The position numbers and the translations under genes are program-made. Source: Planctomycetota bacterium (lineage in GTDB: Bacteria; Planctomycetota; UBA1135; UBA2386). From it: 32,391 nucleotides of DNA. The notes under the pieces are model-generated. The model had not been told where the DNA came from. It saw nothing but the letters and a program-made list of their open reading frames with translations, and made no database searches. The stretch's first letter is position 1; every line of letters begins with the position of its first letter. Of the stretch, positions 32,030 to 32,391 are shown piece after piece. The DNA is taken from positions 91,953 to 124,343 of the forward strand of contig NYVR01000003.1 of assembly GCA_002684655.1 (NCBI GenBank), in the 5' to 3' direction.

Positions 32030-32391
32030 CGGCCGGCGCCCCCGCGGAGCTCCTCGACGACGCGGTTCATTCCGTAGACGTTCTGCAGCGCCTGCACGAT
32101 CGCGTCGGTGTGTACGCTGACGGCGCGGGCGATGTCTTGGGTGAAGTAGAAGTCATTGGCGAGCGACTCGATGTTGCCGTCGAAGATGAGGCCAACGACG
32201 CGCAGATCTTGATCGACGACGCAGGATCCCGAGTTGCCGCCGACGATGTCGTTGGTGCTGGCGAAGCAGACCCGCGCCGACAGGTCGATCGCTTCGCGGT
32301 TATCGAGCCACGGCTGCGGGATGTCGAACGGGTAGGCGTTGCCGAACGCGGCGCCGCGCCCGTAGAGGCCGTAGAAGGTCGTCGCCCACGG
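32026..32391 (-). CDS. Peptidase family S46 (DPP7/DPP11 type), C-terminal part (cut by window edge)
   Basis: The last 121 codons of a gene that enters from the right edge. FASTNDIVGGNSGS carries the catalytic Ser (codon 32230-32232) of S46 dipeptidyl-peptidases, exported enzymes that take dipeptides off peptide N-termini. VGLIFDGNIESLANDFYF and the RAVSVHTDAIVQALQNVYG tail are typical family ends. The residue 18 after the Ser is Gly, as in DPP7 (Gly666 there), rather than the Arg of Asp/Glu-specific DPP11, so a preference for hydrophobic P1 residues is expected. Cys follows GGNSGS where Pro is usual. The other triad residues and the signal peptide lie outside the window. Confidence 0.9.
   Translation of the reverse strand, partial: PWATTFYGLYGRGAAFGNAYPFDIPQPWLDNREAIDLSARVCFASTNDIVGGNSGSCVVDQDLRVVGLIFDGNIESLANDFYFTQDIARAVSVHTDAIVQALQNVYGMNRVVEELRGGAGR

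Noticed and set aside
1-32391. tRNA, rRNA, CRISPR, transposase, integrase or toxin-antitoxin genes
   Set aside because: I looked for clover-leaf ends, repeated spacers and mobile-element motifs by eye and found none.

Overview
The window is high-GC bacterial DNA with 26 protein-coding genes supported by sequence, two of them cut by the window edges. I see no tRNA, rRNA, CRISPR array, insertion sequence or phage gene. The lineage is most likely Planctomycetota. The strongest sign is a Tat-exported DUF1501 protein coupled to a giant secreted protein carrying PSCyt1, DUF1549 and DUF1553 domains. Many secreted proteins and lipoproteins of unknown role fit this. Placement below phylum level is not possible from the sequence alone.

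Layout. 1-2395 (minus): a truncated DUF4886/SGNH lipoprotein, a DUF938 methyltransferase and a secreted propeller-like protein. 2396-3064 holds no recognisable gene. 3065-3835 (plus): a WecG/TagA/CpsF glycosyltransferase. 3860-5329 (minus): a multi-spanning GT-C-like protein. 5413-5832 (plus): a small lipoprotein. 5865-9008 (minus operon): an ASST-like protein, two small membrane proteins and a PAPS-type sulfotransferase. 9254-13502 (plus operon with 4-nt overlaps): a GT39-like membrane transferase, a DPM1-like GT2 and a membrane-anchored SGNH hydrolase. The last two operons diverge from each other and together look like a surface-glycan assembly and sulfation locus. 13527-18940 (minus): DUF1501 plus the DUF1549/DUF1553 protein, which has an inserted LamG domain. 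19030-20556 (plus): a secreted GH43/GH32-like propeller divergent from that pair. 20804-25764: a membrane protein, a two-domain esterase-propeller fusion, a secreted alpha/beta hydrolase, an SRPBCC protein, a lipoprotein and an EEP-family lipoprotein. 26787-32029 (plus): GT2, OsmC, DEDDh exonuclease, a secreted lectin-like protein and a HEAT-repeat protein. 32026-32391 (minus): the C-terminal end of an S46 dipeptidyl-peptidase.

The most striking item is at 27810-28286. It is an OsmC-family peroxidase whose peroxidatic cysteine codon is TGA, in frame, with the resolving cysteine intact downstream. A hairpin with a GGTCT apical loop starts its loop 21 nt after the TGA, like the E. coli fdhF SECIS. 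I read it as a selenocysteine-containing OsmC that ordinary gene calling splits into two ORFs.

Two genome-organisation patterns also stand out. Ten starts have a TAnnnT (-10-like) hexamer 6-16 nt upstream, mostly without a Shine-Dalgarno, which suggests leaderless or nearly leaderless transcripts. Genes inside operons instead use GTGA/ATGA overlaps, some with strong Shine-Dalgarno sequences. Several convergent gene ends share a compact inverted repeat that contains or abuts both stop codons.
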